Shown piece by piece: positions 23,122-37,638 of a stretch of 64,000 nucleotides of DNA. The position numbers and the translations under genes were made by a program. This DNA comes from Adineta vaga (Eukaryota > Rotifera). Each line of letters opens with the position of its first letter. Position 1 is the stretch's first letter. Where the stretch lies: contig CP075497.1 of assembly GCA_021613535.1 (NCBI GenBank), positions 4,526,001 to 4,590,000 on the forward strand, in the 5' to 3' direction. The notes beneath the pieces were generated by a model. That model saw only the letters and a program-made list of their open reading frames with translations. It searched no databases and was not told the origin of the DNA.

Positions 23122-24786
23122 TTACAAATCAGTCGATTTTGCATGAGTTGTCGAATCTATTGTGTCACGAAATAAATGATGTTGTTTACTCAATGAAACA
23201 ATCGAATCTTTTTTTCCATCATTGTTTGTATGCAATGGAGTTGTTGACATTGAAGTTTCAGCCGTCGGAGAATTTAATATCACAGTTGGCGACGGATGAA
23301 TTCCAATATCAGTATGTTTAGTTTCGAAATTTGTTTTACTAAGTTCAAAATTATTGTTATGATGAGATTTGGAGAGAAGTTGTGTTGTTGAAGGTAATCG
23401 AGATTGTCGTGTTTGATTTATTGCGGGACATAAAAGTTTTGTAAATGCATCTCGAAATGCTCGCGACATACGACAATAAATAAAGAAATTAATTGGATAT
23501 GATAATAATACAGCAAAATTAAGCAATTGGGCGGAAATATCTAAAAATTCTGCTATAGAATGTATATCTAAAATCTTTACTACACCAGATATAATCAAAT
23601 GAAGTGCCATCGGAATTTCCACAGTTAAAAATAACGTTACAACAATGACCTATAAAATTTAAAGAAATGAATTTTGAACATTCATTCTGTGATTTTTTCT
23701 TATCACTTACAAGCATTAATGTAACGCTTGTTTGTTCTTGTGCACGAGCTTCATGACTTCGTTTAACAATAAGTCTATCTCGATTTTGTTTGGCTTCTTT
23801 CATACGTTGAACTAAAATAGCGTTTAATATAACAAGTACTGTGCATGGACCAATATTAATTAACAGAGCACGTAAAACGTAATATATAGAATAATATGTA
23901 CTATAAGCTGGATCTCTTGAACGATCAATTACACGACAAGCATCGAAAGAAATTTTGGGATCAATTTTTGAATGTACCGGAGAAGGATAAAATGAACCTT
24001 CAAGAAACATAGGAATAGCAACAATTAATGCTAATATATTAACAACAATGACTGCTTTTAAAGCCATTGCTACTGTACACCATTGTTTAGCTTTTTCTGA
24101 ATGACAAACATAGATATATCGTTGAATGGCTAGAACAACAGTTACCTAGAAAAAAAAATATTTATAGATAATATTAAAAAGAAAATCTATTCCTTCGGGC
24201 AGATTTATTTTCTCTGACAGAATTCAATTATCTTCAATAAATAATGCATTTTTTCTGTTAAATATAATTTGCATAAAGATATGATTAGTTTATGGAGTTT
24301 GAATTCGCTGGAAAAATATTATTTATCTTTCTTTTTTAAGTAATCAATTACATACTATTAAAGCCGTATAACGCATGAGTACATCAAACCTACCCAGATC
24401 GAACATGTATGAAACATAAACGGAAGCACCTCACAATTAATTCGATGAAACCAACCATAATTAAACGGCAAGTAATCATTACAGTTTTGAAATGTAAATA
24501 CATAAATATATGATGGAAAAGGAAATAGTCCTGTCAATGTATCATAGAGCGCTAAAGCAAGTAAAAGAAGATTTGTTGGTGAACGAAGATGTTTTTGAAG
24601 TAGAACGACGGCAATTAAAGAATTTAATACAGTCGATATAATAATAATTAATGGAGCACAAACACCTTGTAAAATAATATAATAAGTTGGAGGACGATGA
24701 TCAGGATTATATGGATACCAATCATCTTGGTCAGACGAATTTGGAATAATATGAAATAGTGATGTTTGATTTAATGCAACAGCCAT
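23122..24786 (-). CDS. Rhodopsin-class peptide GPCR, sex-peptide/MIP-receptor-like
   Basis: Seven-helix receptor, probably for a neuropeptide. Three exons (24394-24786, 23711-24145, 23122-23649) give 451 residues. The extracellular N terminus carries NQT and NSS sequons. TM2 begins HLRSPTNLLLLALALYD. TM3 to the second intracellular loop reads VLPFMFHTCSIWVTVVLAIQ followed by RYIYVCHSEKAKQWC, where QRY replaces DRY; this pattern is shared with sex-peptide/myoinhibitory-peptide receptors. TM7 has LSYPINFFIYC (a variant NPxxY). The cytoplasmic tail of over 100 residues is Ser/Thr-rich. The first ATG in frame is 24786; the upstream TTG is not a plausible start. Ligand assignment is inference from family resemblance. 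Confidence 0.
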
Positions 24787-25616
24787 TGTTTGAAAGTTCA
24801 ATGAAGAATGGGATGCAATTGTTTTATTGTTGTTACCAGTATTAAACCATTGTCTAAGAAAAATATATATAAGTACAACTTATTCTATGAAGGGAAAAAG
24901 AACCGAGTAATGATGAATGTCATTAATAACATGAAGAGAAAGCACTTCTTGGATGTTTTCAAGTGTCGAGATTATCAATGTCTGAAGTTCTCTTCTTCTA
25001 TCTAGTTAGTTTGTTGATGATTTTCTAAATCATTAGACGACTATCATTCGATCAAATGTAACAAAAAGAAGAAAAAAACACATGAAGAGAAATAACTAGT
25101 AGTAATATAATTCGCCGACGGAAACAAACAAAGAATATATATGATATACATGAATGTTTTCTGATAAAGAAAGTAAGAATATTGGATATAGTAGAGAGAT
25201 GAGTAAGAGAAAAATGTTCACGATAGCGTTCGACAACATTCAACCCTTAAGGCGCTCCTCTCAACAGGAAGAAAGAGACAGGAATAACCGAGAGAACGTC
25301 ATCAATTACGTTCTGTTGTAATTTGGTTGATGCTAAGGAAAAGATGGTTAAAATCATAAATCATTCTTACATCTTTATACCTCTGTTCTGTTCGTTCATT
25401 CATTATTTTCTCCCTCTTTTCTTTCTTATCTGAATATATACACATACACCTCGATGTGATTTCCAAATGTTGAGACAGTTCTAAACGTAGATTTGTCTTT
25501 GTTTTTCATCTAACTCTTTTCTGATATAATAAACAGTTGATAATGGTAACAAATTGTCGACTGATGAGTGAAAATGTCAGATAGAAAGCCTATGTAATAT
25601 ATAAAATAATTTGCTA

Positions 25617-25630
25617 GCACGGTACCGTGC
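25617..25630. promoter_or_regulatory. Perfect 14 bp GC-rich palindrome
   Basis: GCACGGTACCGTGC is perfectly self-complementary and GC-rich inside AT-rich DNA, about 830 bp upstream of the GPCR start. It could be a dimeric transcription-factor site; no function is shown. Confidence 0.
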
Positions 25631-25817
25631 ACAACAAATTAATGTAGTATGTAAAGTGAAAGGAAAAGGAATTCTTTATAGAATAGATGTCGAACAAGAT
25701 CAAGCTCATGTACTAGTATAAAAAAAGCGTAAAAAAAGAAAGAAAAAGTCGCTTTTTGCTTCTAAGCTTATACATTTCTTTTATTGTTTAGCTTAGGAAA
25801 TATCTATAATCTATATA

Positions 25818-25841
25818 CATATATATATATATATATATATT
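25818..25841. repeat. TA dinucleotide repeat
   Basis: About twelve uninterrupted AT/TA units; ordinary microsatellite. Confidence 0.
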
Positions 25842-28242
25842 ATTGACTCAATTATCTATAGACGCGACTTCAAGTCAGATATGCTCTATTTTCTATACAG
25901 TCGATAATAAATATGAATAAATTATAATAACTAATCCATCGGATTTCTAGCCGTCATTCAAATTATTTTAATTTAATATCGATCCGACTAAGCAATAATA
26001 ATGGCAAAAATTCGGAAAATCAGATGGAAAGGAAAAAAAGGACTGAATGGTTTACTTATTGTAATTTATTCATTTTTATTATTGACTTTTTCGAACTGGT
26101 GCATGTCTACCTCAAGTTGCTTACAAATGATAGAAATTCAAAATGCACCAGTATATTTATATCTATAAATCGATACAAGAGAAAATATCAACTGTTAGTT
26201 TTCAATTACCTCGATTCTGTCAATAAGTATAATCATTGTTTTTTGAAGAAAAATACACATGATATTTATAATATAAACCTCTTTGCCAACATCGAATATT
26301 TTTCTTCTCTCATTTTACATTCAAAGGTTTATATTTCCTTTTTAGCTATTAATAATAAGATTAGACTTTTTCCCTTTGATGAACATCTAGTCAAAAAGAA
26401 AATTTGCTAATTTTATTTTTGGTCTTGTCAAACTAATAACATGCGTGTTAATTTCTCACTTATTTACTGAGTAAATTGCTGATTATATTGACTGTCTACT
26501 AAGCAGTTTAGTGCAACAAGTAAGAAAAAACTCATTTGTTCTATTGGTCTTGATAGTGAACTATATGAAAGAGAAAGAGAGAAGGTGGAAAAAACCTATT
26601 TATCGCAAGTCATCGACGGCTATATGTAATGCGAGTGGATTTATTGTATATACAGATTAGAAGAATGATATAGACAAAAGGAAAACCGTGATTTCTTATT
26701 AGAAATACATAATTATCTCTCCAGATAGCTAGAAATGGTTGATTAGTTCCTTCGTTACAATAAAATAAACTACTAACCACCCACTCACTAAATAATATTA
26801 ACGATATTGATAACAGATTTTTGATAATACACTGTTTTGCTTGCTTTTCTGTGCTTATACTATTGATATAAATATATGTAATTTAGTTTGATGTCTATTA
26901 GGAACACAGTCGTCAAAAGAAATAGAGAGAAAGAGAGAGAGAGAGTAGAAAGAAAGAAAATTCACAAAACAAAAAATGAGTTGATAAATAACAAGATCCA
27001 ATGCGCTTATTTAACATGCATGAACTAGTACAATGGGACTGCTGAGTGTATCTGTATTTAATATAGCCTGCTGTTTTTTTTTCCTTGTATTTTAACAATA
27101 AAGCTATACCGTCTCTGTCAAAATATAATTTAATCGTATTTCACACGATTACAGAGTATAATTAATTGTATATGAAAAAAAGGCGCAATTGTGTGTTTTT
27201 CTCTTTAATAGAATACAATCTTTATTCTAGAAGAGAAATATATAGGATATTATAGACTATATATCGTTTCTTATTTTATATATTTATGTATAAAAAATAT
27301 CATCGACTAAAGTGGTATCGATCAACACAATGTCTTATCATTCATGTTCTTCTCGATCGATACACCCAATCAACGAGTAGATTGATGTTTTAACTGCTAA
27401 ACTTAGCTTGTGATGACAGATGATGATGTTAGACAAAAACGAGATCGTTGAGGAACAGGAAAAAGAAACATGACAAAGGACACATTGACGTCATGATAAA
27501 AGACATGGACAACTTGTCAACTAAAAAAACTAATAGGACTACTTGCGGGACATACAAGCATATCTTTGTGGATGTATGTGTGTTTGCTTCAGATAGAATT
27601 CAACTACTATTACTTTCCTAGTACTCTTTTGGTTTATGTTTTCTAGGTAATTAATGTGCTGACAATTTTGACATCTATATATATAAACATTGAAAATAGA
27701 AGAACTCGATAGTTCAAGATCTCTTTCCTCTTTACAATTATGACTTCAAAATAACCAGAGAAACAACTATCGTATGCTTGAAATTTGTTTTTCATTCAAT
27801 GCTAAATTTGACAAAAAACATATCAATAATTGTGTCTGAAGGGAATAGAAGATTATGAGAGACAAAAAAAGAAATTCTATAGTTGCTGATCATTTGGGAC
27901 TTTGCTAACAATAGGTAGTATCAATAGAGCAAGAAAACCCGAATGTCATTTATAATTGTCTTCATCAGATTCGAAAGTCAAGAAGAAGAAGAAAAAAGAA
28001 AAATGAATAACATTACTCACATAAAGTCTTTGTCTTTAATCATCGGTAGATACATTGTTTCTTCTTGCTCGATATTACCGTTAGGATAAGACATTTTTGT
28101 AAATGATAATATGTTTTTTTCGAAAGATTACGACTCCTAATATGAGGAAAACAAGGAAAGAATTATGTATCGATGTTTTTCTATACATAACCTACATACA
28201 TTAGGCATATAAACTATGTTGTTAGGCAACAATCAGATCTTT

Positions 28243-28262
28243 TCTTTCTCTCTCTCTCTCTT
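28243..28262. repeat. CT-rich microsatellite
   Basis: TTTCTCTCTCTCTCTCTCTT-type run; ordinary simple sequence. Confidence 0.
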
Positions 28263-31130
28263 CTTTCGATTATTATTTAAACATATTGAAATAAATATTT
28301 TTTCTATGAGAAAATAAAACAAGAAAAAAAAATCAAGAAATCAACTGAAGTATTTCCATTTTTCTAACGTTCTAATTTCATTTTGTCAAAACCGGATACA
28401 CTCAATGAAAGCGATGTGTCTTTTTATCCAGAAAAAGAAGTCTACTGAAATACTATTTTAACTATGTAATTTGATAGAAATGCAAAAAGAAAAACGACAA
28501 TCATAGACTTAAAGAATCATTTTTCTCTTTTTTATTCGAATTTCTTGAAAATAATTGATAGCAAAAAAAAACTTTTTTCTTCGTTTTAGTTACTAATTTG
28601 TATGATATTCTTTTTCCTAAGAAGTATATAATACTCTTTTAGGAAAGCAAAATCTATCGATTGACTTCGTTATCTTTCTCTTTACGTTGCCATTATCCAA
28701 CGAGAACTATTCTCATCTGATATCGATTTAGACTTTTTGTCGTATTACTTAGAATTCTAAGGTTGATGAAGAAAGAAATTAGCCAGAACAACTTCTGATG
28801 GTTACTTACATTGTGACAACAAGTAAAGAACAAGTCAAATTGTCATGTGTATGCCTGTATCATATTTGCTGACTGACTGACTATTTGACTGACGTTGTGC
28901 GGCTCGGTAACAGATCAAATAAACGACGAAGGGAAAGAAGGAAGAACTTGAGACATCTCTTTTTCCTTTTTCTCCATCTTACACTATGATCTCATCTAAT
29001 AAACGATCTACACTTTGTTCGCGCTTTTCTATTTTTGTCTATGTATATGTCTTCTGTTACTCTTAGAACGACAATAGTAAGACATGCAAACTATAATCAT
29101 CATCCGGTATCCATCTCGTTTTCCATTATCTGAAACGTTTTTTTTATATACGAATATCCAGAACGATTTACATGCTTGTCGTATTCAGTGCGTGTGTGAC
29201 AAGCTTCGAATATACAAAAGAGATAGAAGAAATATGAGACTTATAAATATCTAAAGTCTTACTTGTTTAGGAATACGTTTGCTTTGTCCTCTTCATTATC
29301 TTCTCTTATATGATAGTTTTATTGTTGTTGCATTACTCAAGAGATCCTTCTTTTTTGATTTTGAAGATTGATTTTCGAGAAATGTTTTACGGAATCTTTT
29401 TCTCTGTATTGATGATTGTTGTTGTTATCTTATCTGATTTCTCGTCAACAAATGATCAAAAACAGAGATCTTAGAAAATAATTTATCATAATTTCTTGCT
29501 CTTTTTCTATGAGAAGAATCTCAACGACATCAACAATTGAATCTCGAACATCTGTTAAATGGAATAATAATGGCAAACGAATAATGAATAGGATATCTTT
29601 GTTTGATTACACTCTTATACGCCATTTGGTCGTAATCTCGATGATTATAAGATTTTATGATTAAAGTCACATCTACCATTCAAATGTATCATTTTCTACT
29701 GAAAAAAGACGAAGAAAAACATCATCAGAGAGCTTTGATTAAATCACAAGCATTGATAGGCTTAAAAACGACTGCCACATTGATTTTGTCCTTAATTTTT
29801 CATTCAGTGTTTTCGTCACTTGACTTAAGACTATCTTGAATGTTATTTGAGTTTTTGCTCTTTCTGGATTTCTGCTATCTGTCAGAACTTATTTGCACTT
29901 TTGTCTATCAACGATTTTTGTTTTCTTCGCTTCTCCAACCAATATTTTATCTGGCAATGATCATTATTAGAATAAATTATACTAAAGAACGTACTCTCGT
30001 CAATACGTTAAGCTTTCTATCCACTGCACAGATCAACTTAGAAATTTATGATGATCTTTATTCTACGAGACGAAGATAGTGATTGACATTGATTAATTCA
30101 ACTGTAAAACATAATTTAACTAAGAAGAGATTAACATATTAAATAATGAATATCGAGATGAATTGTTCATCGAATAATGGAAATTATATTAGGCGCTCAA
30201 AATATCCTTTACTCTCGATTTGGTCTTTACTTTTCTAAAGTACTACGAATAATACAATTCATTCTTAGTTTTAATCTCTTTCATCAAAAGATTCTATACA
30301 AAGATAAGAACATCGCTAAGTCTATTCGAAACAAACAAAGGACAAGAATCTTCTCATTCATTTTTATCTTTCTAATTATGAATACCTTCGATCTTTCATC
30401 ATATGTTACGAATGACAGAAGTATCTGTGACAGTTTTTGACGATATCAAAGAACTATTCTGATAACATCAATCAACTTCATCTCAATCTGCTAGATGAAA
30501 TCTAATAAACAAAATCATAAGTACAAACCTGATGATAGTTATATTTCGATCATAAAATCATCATGAATAATAATTCTTTCTTCTTTTATTTGTTCAAATC
30601 AAGTTTATATTGAATCCATATAGTCTATTGAGTTGATTTGTTTTCGACAACATCGATATATCTTCATTTTCTATTGGAAATATTCTTCAACTCGAATAAC
30701 TGTCATTCGTAGAATGAATGTGAGAGATTCTTCCATATATTTGTTTTTCTTCCTCTCTCCTTTTTTTGTGTCATTTTATCTCATTAACATCAATACTGAT
30801 TTTGACAAGTGTAACATATGTTATTAATAGTAGAAGAGAAAAAAAAAGAACATTGATAATATTTAAGTCATTATTATCGTACAATTCTTTCTAAAGGGCA
30901 AAAGTGAAGAACATGTACGATGAGAGTAAAATAGAAAACTTTGTTTTCTTCATAGATCTATCGAAGAATTCTAATAGCTTTTGTCGTCGTATGTTATATT
31001 TTCAGGGACGATTACTAATATTATCATCAGCGTGTTTATACATTGTCAATCTTAATGAATGACAGAGAGGAAAAAAAAGAAAAAAAATCATAGTACACTA
31101 CAATATCTAATACAAATAACAACAGAAAAG

Positions 31131-31173
31131 AAAAAGAAGAAGAAGAAGAAGAGGAGGAGGAGGAGGAGGAGGA
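31131..31173. repeat. GAA then GGA trinucleotide tract
   Basis: AGAAGAAGAAG passing into GAGGAGGAGGAGG, immediately downstream of the laminin stop codon, so likely in its 3' UTR or terminator region. Confidence 0.
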
Positions 31174-31195
31174 AATGAAGTTGTTTTTTTTGCTT

Positions 31196-34100
31196 TTATC
31201 TTTCTCCAGGTGTACCATCACTATTTTCAATGGGTATCGTTTTAAAACAACCAGTTGGTAAAGATTGTGCTATATTAAGTAGATTATTTACTTGTTGATC
31301 AAGTTGATCATGTTGTAGAACGAATTGATCAGTTTGATCTTTGATAAAATAAGCACCTGAATAAAATTGATCAATAGCAATGAAAACTTTTTCTAATGAA
31401 AGTTCACGAAATTCAATTTCAACTTGATCTAAATGTGTTATATTAATTTGTGTTGAATAATCTAAAATAAAGAAAAATTTGTTTTTTAAATCAATTTTGT
31501 TTTCAACATACTTAATGATGTTTGTAAAGATTTTAATTGTTCAAGTAATTTTCCAACTTGATCACGGGCTGAATTGATCTCATTGGTTAGATTTTTACCA
31601 ATTTCAGATACTTTTTCAATACGACGAACATGAATATCTGCTTGAGATTTGATATCTTTTATGTTATCAAGTGCAATTGATGAACGATTATTAACAGAAT
31701 CTGTTTCTGTTTTTAATGGAATAAGTTTTGCATCGACTTGTTCTTTGATTGTATTGGAATTTTGAACAATATTCTTAAGATATGAAATCAATCATACAAA
31801 TTTTAGTTTTTCAATATTTCTTTCTTACATTATTTTCATAAGCTAATTTCACTTTTTGATGATTATCAATTGCATTGAGAACAGTCGTATTTAATGAACG
31901 ATATTGATCATTCACAATCCAATATTGTCGTGTAATATCCGATGTACGATTTTGAATAGTATCCAAACGATTATATTGAGTTTCGGCATCTTTACTTTGA
32001 GTGTCTTTATCTTGAACGAAGGCTAAGAAAACAAATGAGAAGCGTTTCTTTATTTTTTGTATCGATTCAGAAAAAAAAGATATTACCACGAAGATTTTCT
32101 CGAATCTTATCAACATCACGTTCGATTATTGTTGATTTTTCTACAGCACGTTGAGCTTGTTGTTCAGTTTGACCAACTTCGGCAAATAAATTTTGTGTTT
32201 CCTAGTTAATAAATCAATCGATTGAGTAATAGAAATAAATTAAATTTTCTTATAAAATTACTTGACTAGCATCTTGAACGGATATTTGTAGAGATTTAAT
32301 TTCTCGATCGAAATTTTTCGATATATCTTGTAGTTTATACATTTGATTAACAAATGTTTTCATATCATTTTCAAGTTTTTTCACTTCGTTAGTGATTTTT
32401 TTAACTTGTTCTCGAAGTTGATTCGATGAATCAAGTGTTAAACCTGATTGATCAACTGAAAGATTTGTTAGATTTGATTTCCATTCTGATGTTGATACTT
32501 TCACTTCTTCAACGCGACGAAGAAGATTTGTTGATTGATCAATTAATTTTTGTCGACGAAGATCAAGTGATGTTAATCTAAACGACATAAAGAAATGCAT
32601 TTTTTAAATATTCATTTGAATAAACCTTTGTTTCATATTATTTTCCAATTGATCACGAATTAATGCTTCAGAAACACTAAGTTTTGTATTGAGAAGAAGT
32701 TCAGCTGTTTGACTTTGATTTAAAGCATCATCGTAAGATTTTTGTAACGATTTCAATGTTTCACTTAAATGATTAATACGTGTTTGCATAATTAATGTTT
32801 TGTTAATAGCCGACTCGTGTTGATTATCACTCGTACGACTGTTTGGACCAATGGTTTGTAATAATTTATTTATTCGAGCTGAAAATATATGTGTGTCTAA
32901 GCAGAAACAAAAACGAATTAAACAATTATTCTCATACTTAATTGATATGTTGTATCATTGAGAAATGTATCGTTAGCTTTTTGAAGAATATCACGAATAC
33001 GATCATTTTGGGCAATGAATTCGGGTAATTCTCGTTCTAATCGACGGTAACGTCCCTCAAATTCAGTAACATTCATTTTAAATTGAGCATCTTGTTGATC
33101 ATAATCTGTTGTATTGCGATAGATAAGTCCAGCTCCTAGCAATAGAAAACATTTGATATATATATATATATAGATGTTGAAAGAAAACAAATTTGAATCT
33201 TTTACGTTGTAAATCAATTTGTAAATCATTTAAATTCTGTGCCAATCCGTCAAGTTCACTTGTTAAACGTTTATCTTCACGGAAATTGTTCAATGTTTGT
33301 GATGAATTTAATGTCGAAATTGCATTTTGTAATAAATTAAGATCTCGTCGATAACGATTAACACGTTTTTGCACTTCTCGATAACATGGTGGACAATCTG
33401 AAATTCAATCGAAAGACAAATCATTGTATTCGCGAAGAGAAATTTATCGAATTCATACTTGGACATTCAAAACCATCTCGATATTTATTTTCTTCACATA
33501 AATCACATCGTTGCCCCATAAAATTTTCTTTGCAAGGACATTGGCCCGTGCCAATATCACATTGAACATCAAGAGAACCATATTGATCACAACTACATGC
33601 TAAAATTATATTTTCGATAAGAAAAAAATCTGGACAATATCTTTCTATGAATAGACGAACCTGAACAACCACTCGATGAAAATCCATAATGATTAGGTAA
33701 ACAACGATCGCAATATTGACCTGTAACACCTGGTTTACAGAAACATTGACCAGTATTGACAGAACAGGAAATATTATAAGCACCAATTGGATTACATTTA
33801 CACGTTTCACAACCTATGAGAAAGGAATGAGGTAAAAAAAAGTACAGAGATATTGAATGAAATCAATTTTACCTCGATCTGAATTTAAATTCCAGTAACC
33901 GTTTTCACAACGATCACATTGACGTCCTTGTACATTGGATTTACATGGACAATGACCTGTTTGAAGATTACATTGAACAAGTGAATTATCACTATGACGT
34001 TGAGTGCCTTTTGGATGACAATTACAAGCTATAAACATCAAATCAAATAAATTTTAATCAAGTTCACATATGGTCAATAAACAATTTCTTTACCATGACA

Positions 34101-37100
34101 TTTTATATCAAGTAAAGCATCACCCCAATGACCAGGTAAACATTTTTCACAATAAACACCATATGTATTTCGTGTACAACGTAAACAATGTCCAGTAGTT
34201 CTATCAAATTATTAAACACACGAACACGTATATATTAGAAAATATCAGGTTGAATAACGTACGTATTACAATTATTAATAGTATTGGTATCAATATTTCC
34301 ACTGCAACTACATAATTCACAAGGTCTTCTTACACCCGTGACAAGACCTTCTGGATCACCAAAATATCCATCATCACAATATTCACAACGATCACCTTTC
34401 AAAAAAGAATGTTATAGATAGCGACAATCGTATCTTTTTTTTCTTTCAAAGATCTACCTGTATATCCGGCCGGACAATTCAAACAAACGACATGTTGGCC
34501 TGGTAGTGATAATTGTGTGCAAGAAACACCAGCAGGACACGGGCACTTTTGACAATCATCTGGTGTTCCACGGAGAGCTTCGCCATAATATCCTGGTAAA
34601 CAACGTTCACAATTATCACCTGTTGTATGATGTTGACATGCACATCTTCCCGTTTCAACATCACAAGAAAACGAATGATTATGACAATCACAAGGTACAC
34701 AACTAGCAAATGGACCACCAAAGGATGGTTCTCGACGATAACCAATAGCACAATATTCACATCGTTCTCCATAATAACCTTGAGGACATGGCGAACAAGT
34801 TTCAACATTACCAACAGGAAACAAACCAGCTGATGGTGTTGAATGTCCAAGAGAAATTTCACCAAGAAAACTAACAGCATTATCAATACCAAATGTTGCA
34901 TGAACACGAATAGCAGTAACATTTGATAGAAGACGCATAAATTCAAGAAACGATAAAGTGGGTGACCATGATTGTTCATTTAATCTTAAATAAAAACAAA
35001 CATGTCATCGATAGTTATAATATAATCAATAGTATATTTACCGATAGCGAAATGTGTGAGGTTCTTCAGAAGGAATCGTTTGTTGAACACCTCCATAGAT
35101 AACGACACCAACTTTTACTCCATTAGCACCTTCAATAGCAACATCAGCATGTGTATACATACGATTGACATTTGCTGGTGCACGTAAAATCAATATAAAT
35201 GTTAAGAATTGATTGTATGACAAAGTACGATCACCCAAATAACGAGCTAAAACACAAGTTATTCATCCTGGTCAACAAATCATCAAAGGAAAATATACTT
35301 TCTTACCTGGTGCTTCAAATGTGAGATCTTGACCAGGTAATGGCTGAACATAAATATAACTACCAGTGTCACTATAAATAGATGCTGCATGTCCTGTTTG
35401 ATTTACTGCTCGCCATCCATCAGTACCTAATAAAAATACATCGTTATTTGTAGCAATGAAATATCCAAATTCATACCTTGTGAAAAAGAAGATCGTATAG
35501 GATTAAAATAATAATTTGATGCAGATTGACATGTTGAAGCATGTCCATAACAAAAACATTTGGTACAACCATCTGGATTCGTCGGGTCCAAATTAAAATA
35601 ACCTGATCGACATCTGTATCATACGGGAAAAGAACAAATAGTATAATCGAAAATCAAATCTATTTATAGATAATTACTTGTCACAATTTTGTCCTTCTAC
35701 AAAGGTTTTACAAGAGCATTGACCTGTTTTTGGATTACACTGGAGTGGTTGTGAAGCACCCGCTTCATAACAAGTACATCGACTATATAAGAAAGAACAA
35801 AAAATTCAACAATAACAAAAACAAACATAAGAGAAATATACGTACGCGCAACCATTCGGCCCAAAATTATAATGATATGGTGCACACTGATTACATTTAT
35901 CACCAATAACACCCGGTTTACATCGACATCGACCATCCGTTGCACATTGCACACTTTCCGAACCTATGTTCATTGAACATTATGATTATATTCTATTCAT
36001 ATAAACTATAACTTACCGATTGGGTCACATCCGCAAGCTGAACATTCACCTTCACTCTCAGGTAATCGATAGAAACCCAATTTACAACTTTCACAATTGG
36101 GTCCACCACGATTACCAGCGCAATCAATGCATACACTACCATGTCCCGTACGTTCAAATAGTTCTCGGTTGAATGTACAATTTTTCGCATAACCATTACA
36201 AACACAAGCTAAAGGAAAAGAAAACGTTATTCATTCTATCTATCTTTTCGACTATATCTTCATCAATGAAACCTTTGCATGGATGTGCATCGAGAACACC
36301 AGCAGGTTTCCATGGTGCATCATTATAAGCTGGATGACACGTGTCACAATCTCCACCGATTGTATTATGTTCACATTCACATCGTGTTTCATTTTTATGT
36401 TCACCACCTTTTTTCGTACATTTATTTGCATGACCATTACAATGACAACTGAAAGACGATGAAAAAAAAACAGATATCCTTAATGAATAAAAACATATCT
36501 ATTTGATTCAACTTTACCGGCCACCAACAGCTAAATCTGAAATAGCGTAGAAATAAGTTCGAAGTACAGCAGGTTGACCAAACATTTCATCTCCAAATGT
36601 GTTCATTCGAACAAGTTGAATACGAATTTGAGAAGCTGTTATCCAATCCTTTGAAATAAATGATATTTATATATATATATATATATTAGTCATTTCATCA
36701 ATGAATGAATTCTTCATACTTGAAGATCATTACGCATTTCAAATGTTATTGCACCTGGTCGCCAATCAAGTGTTCCAAATGCTACTTCTGAACCATGTAA
36801 GGGTGTTAAATCACTAAAATCTTCTGAACAAATAGCTTCTGTATCAAAATCAGGATATTTTTTTGCTGGTAAGCCAAACGTAAGCATACACGATGCACTA
36901 TAATACTGATATGGTATCCAAGAACTATTTTCATTTGTACGTTTATAAATAACAAAACTTTCAGGTTTAGGTGATTGAAATGTTAGTTTAATATATGTGA
37001 CATCATAAGTTTTTCCTAAATTAAATAAGACACAGAAAACTGAGTTTTTTTTTCAGAAAAGAATGTGGCTTACCCAAATCAAGTGTTAAATTAACTGTTT

Positions 37101-37638
37101 GTGGATAATTAATGCCTTCGAGCATTGTTTCACTTTGCCACCATGTAAGATTACCTCGTTGATTGAAATCAGTCATATAATCAGGTGGATGAGCTCGTGG
37201 TGAATCACGACTATCACAAACTAGACAATTTTTCTGTTCATTACCCGACAGATAATCATCAAAAAGGGCACTTTGTGGTGGACCTGTTTGGATACAATAT
37301 TCTGTGCCAGTATTTGTCGAATCAATTTTCCAACGTTCACCACAAGTATTCGATGCATTAACTGGCCGACGAAATGCCGCATTAATAAATTCGGGTAGAC
37401 AGCGAATAGCATCACCAGTTGATTTATTATAGCATGTTTGTTCTTCGATTACAATAGGCGGAGGAGTTAAAATTTCTAATGGCTTTTTTGTTGTCGTTTT
37501 TTTGGGAATCGCACGATTTGAAGCGGATTTTGAATTCGATCGACTTTTTTGTGCGGAAACATTTGAAAATTCACCGAGTATAATTAAACATAGGAAGAAA
37601 AACGTTCTAGTTATTGTAAATACACCACACACTGTCAT
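31196..37638 (-). CDS. LAMC1: Laminin subunit gamma
   Basis: Secreted chain of the basement-membrane laminin heterotrimer. 24 exons sum to 1,685 residues. Order: signal peptide, Lys/Ser/Pro-rich linker, LN domain (residues about 70-320), EGF-like LE repeats from [10 protein letters not shown], a laminin IV (L4) domain, a second LE block ([52 protein letters not shown]), then about 600 residues of heptad coiled coil. One L4 domain identifies gamma rather than beta. A Cys (PTGCFKTI) near the end fits the gamma Cys that bonds to beta; about 18 residues follow. I start at 37638 (MTVCGVF) because a signal peptide follows at once. Outer exons: 37074-37638 (first) and 31196-31461 (last); the largest inner one is 34458-34984. 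Symbol by homology. Confidence 0.
36665..36688. repeat. TA repeat in a laminin intron
   Basis: About ten AT units in the intron between the exons at 36518-36648 and 36720-37015. Confidence 0.

Larger units (their letters stand above)
24787..31195. other. 6.4 kb gene-free region
   Basis: The largest gap in an otherwise dense window. Short open frames near 26024-26410 and 29657-30440 have no recognisable domain, are rich in Phe/Leu/Ile/Asn as expected from AT-rich DNA, and have no convincing splice partners. It holds TA, CT and GAA/GGA simple repeats and a perfect 14 bp GC-rich palindrome at 25617-25630. It may contain 5' UTR exons of the GPCR, regulatory DNA or unrecognised noncoding RNA. I see no tRNA or transposon. 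Confidence 0.

Noticed and set aside
26024-26410. 128-residue open frame in the gene-free region
   Set aside because: Low-complexity AT-driven composition, no domain, no signal or splice context, and no repeat of it elsewhere in the window.
29657-30440. Three consecutive short open frames that could look like exons of a membrane protein
   Set aside because: Hydrophobic only because AT-rich codons give Phe/Leu/Ile. No GT-AG pairs join them in frame and no motif is recognised.
34479-34979. 166-residue minus-strand frame in the laminin gene
   Set aside because: Frame-shifted shadow of the exon 34458-34984, whose true frame carries the EGF-like cysteines.
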